Positions 11,973 to 12,648 of a DNA stretch of 12,648 nt are shown one piece after another; the first letter of the stretch is position 1, and the number at the start of each line of letters is the position of its first letter. This stretch comes from JBAQMG01 sp049302575 (GTDB lineage: Bacteria > Bacillota > Desulfitobacteriia > Desulfitobacteriales > Desulfitobacteriaceae): positions 1 through 12,648 of the forward strand of contig JBAQMG010000122.1 of the NCBI GenBank assembly GCA_049302575.1, written 5' to 3'. The position numbers and the translations under genes were made by a program. Under the pieces are notes generated by a model. That model was given only the letters and a program-made list of their open reading frames with translations. It searched no databases and was not told the DNA's origin.

Positions 11973-12089
11973 TCAGTTGAAACCATAATGCGTCAATACA
12001 TACTCCTGAAGATTTTTTACATACGAACTTTTGCCTTTAGCCCATGTTTCCGGCTTAACAAAAAGCGGCATTTTAAAGCGTGCTAACAT
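11973..12089 (-). CDS. Possible 38-residue basic protein
   Basis: A short minus-strand ORF with ATG at 12089-12087 and a strong ribosome binding site, GGGGGG (12101-12096), six bases upstream. The product begins MLARFKMPLFVKPETW and ends NLQEYVLTHYGFN. It is basic, has no Cys and no membrane helix, and has a natural amino acid mix. It stops only four bases from the tandem terminator. I do not recognise it. The ribosome binding site and the otherwise unexplained gap argue that it is real; its small size is the main doubt. The EYRxAL-protein gene lies 78 bases upstream on the same strand. Confidence 0.5.
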   Translation of the reverse strand: MLARFKMPLFVKPETWAKGKSSYVKNLQEYVLTHYGFN

Positions 12090-12167
12090 ATTACACCCCC
12101 CTCATATAGACATTTTATCTTAATTCAATTATTTAAAGTTCATTTAGTTTTAGTCTCACGACTATGA

Positions 12168-12521
12168 TCATTCACCCTTTCCTTTATTTATAGTGCGAAG
12201 TGCATCTCGGTATTCATCATCTGCTGTATTTTTTATAGGTTTTTCTTTTTTCTCTGTACTTGCTTTAGATAAGTTCCAAAGCGCATTTCGATATTCTTGA
12301 TCACTTCTTATCCCTTGTCTTTCCTGAATCTCGGGTACTTCTTTCTCATTATGTTCTACTACGCTCTTCTTAATCGCTTCTTCATAATTTATTTTCGTCT
12401 CCACCATTTTTTCAACTGTTTCTTGTTTTTCCGTAGAATTTGTAGGTTTAGAAATTCTTAAGTTATAGATGATAAACAAAACAATGGCAATGCTCACGAC
12501 AGCTATTAATACATATACCAT
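12168..12521 (-). CDS. Membrane-anchored protein with a repeated EYRxAL motif
   Basis: A 117-residue protein with one N-terminal membrane helix (about 2-19), followed by LRISK, which suggests the remainder is cytoplasmic. The tail is highly charged and probably disordered or helical. It contains two copies of a 14-residue unit, SDQEYRNALWNLSK (73-86) and ADDEYRDALRTINK (100-113), 27 residues apart. A looser third unit may be NYEEAI (45-50). No family is recognised. The ATG (12521-12519) has AGGAG at about six bases. The preceding gene on this strand ends only 14 bases upstream, so the two are almost certainly cotranscribed. Confidence 0.72.
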   Translation of the reverse strand: MVYVLIAVVSIAIVLFIIYNLRISKPTNSTEKQETVEKMVETKINYEEAIKKSVVEHNEKEVPEIQERQGIRSDQEYRNALWNLSKASTEKKEKPIKNTADDEYRDALRTINKGKGE

Positions 12522-12535
12522 GATAAACTCCTATC

Positions 12536-12648
12536 TTATGACGTCATTTTACTTGTAACTTCCGCTACACGTTTTCCTAAGGCTCTTCCTAATCTTAAGT
12601 CGTTATCGGAGGGAAAATTTGATGGACTATCACTCGATTCTTCTACAG
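12536..12648 (-). CDS. C-terminal 36 residues of a gene running off the right edge
   Basis: A minus-strand frame is open from the window edge to a TAA at 12538-12536. The visible residues are acidic and Ser-rich (VEESSDSPSNFPSDND), then basic and helical (LRLGRALGKRVAEV), ending TSKMTS. The other two minus-strand frames are closed by stops here. The ribosome binding site of the next gene overlaps the space just after this stop, consistent with an operon and possible translational coupling. Too little is visible to assign a family. Confidence 0.55.
   Translation of the reverse strand, partial: VEESSDSPSNFPSDNDLRLGRALGKRVAEVTSKMTS

Overview
The window looks like chromosomal DNA of a low-GC, endospore-forming Gram-positive of the class Clostridia. 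The Desulfosporosinus/Desulfitobacterium group is my best guess, and it is an inference. The support is AT-rich third codon positions, strong AGGAGG-type ribosome binding sites, many TTG and GTG starts, short U-tailed terminators, and matches to the Bacillus sporulation promoter consensuses for sigma-H and sigma-G. I see no rRNA, tRNA, CRISPR array, transposase or phage gene. No stretch over about 300 bases lacks a gene.

Layout. Positions 66-99 hold a terminator for a gene left of the window. Positions 167-2391 hold a probable three-gene operon (M19 dipeptidase, PHP-domain phosphatase/nuclease, small coiled-coil protein) ending in a terminator. A small HD-domain protein faces it on the minus strand (2415-2921). 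Next come an 81-residue helix-turn-helix protein (3121-3366), a strong terminator, and guaB with its own extended -10 promoter (3536-4990). A heptamer repeat element with inverted ends (4993-5144) separates guaB from a small membrane protein (5161-5475). A TetR regulator (5600-6181) follows, with a sigma-H-like promoter, then uppP (6273-7055). A P1-family (DmpA-like) peptidase (7150-8238) has its ribosome binding site buried in a long hairpin. A tryptophan-rich protein of unknown function (8326-9576) has a sigma-G-like promoter. A second heptamer-repeat tract precedes a GNAT acetyltransferase (9751-10209). The right end holds a 62-residue unknown protein and a membrane-anchored TPR-like protein (both minus), a 4-oxalocrotonate tautomerase-like gene with a structured leader (plus), and, on the minus strand, a 38-residue ORF, a membrane-anchored protein with a repeated EYRxAL motif, and the C-terminus of a gene that runs out of the window.

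Most known functions are housekeeping: GMP synthesis (guaB), recycling of the cell-wall lipid carrier (uppP), peptide and nucleotide salvage (dipeptidase, P1 peptidase, PHP protein) and possibly arginine-related acetylation (GNAT). They do not form one pathway. The unusual content is regulatory and small: two leader structures, two repeat tracts, two sporulation-type promoters, several very small ORFs and one sizeable protein I cannot assign. Five starts (dipeptidase, coiled-coil protein, membrane protein, uppP, Trp-rich protein) are placed downstream of the longest possible start because of Shine-Dalgarno position.
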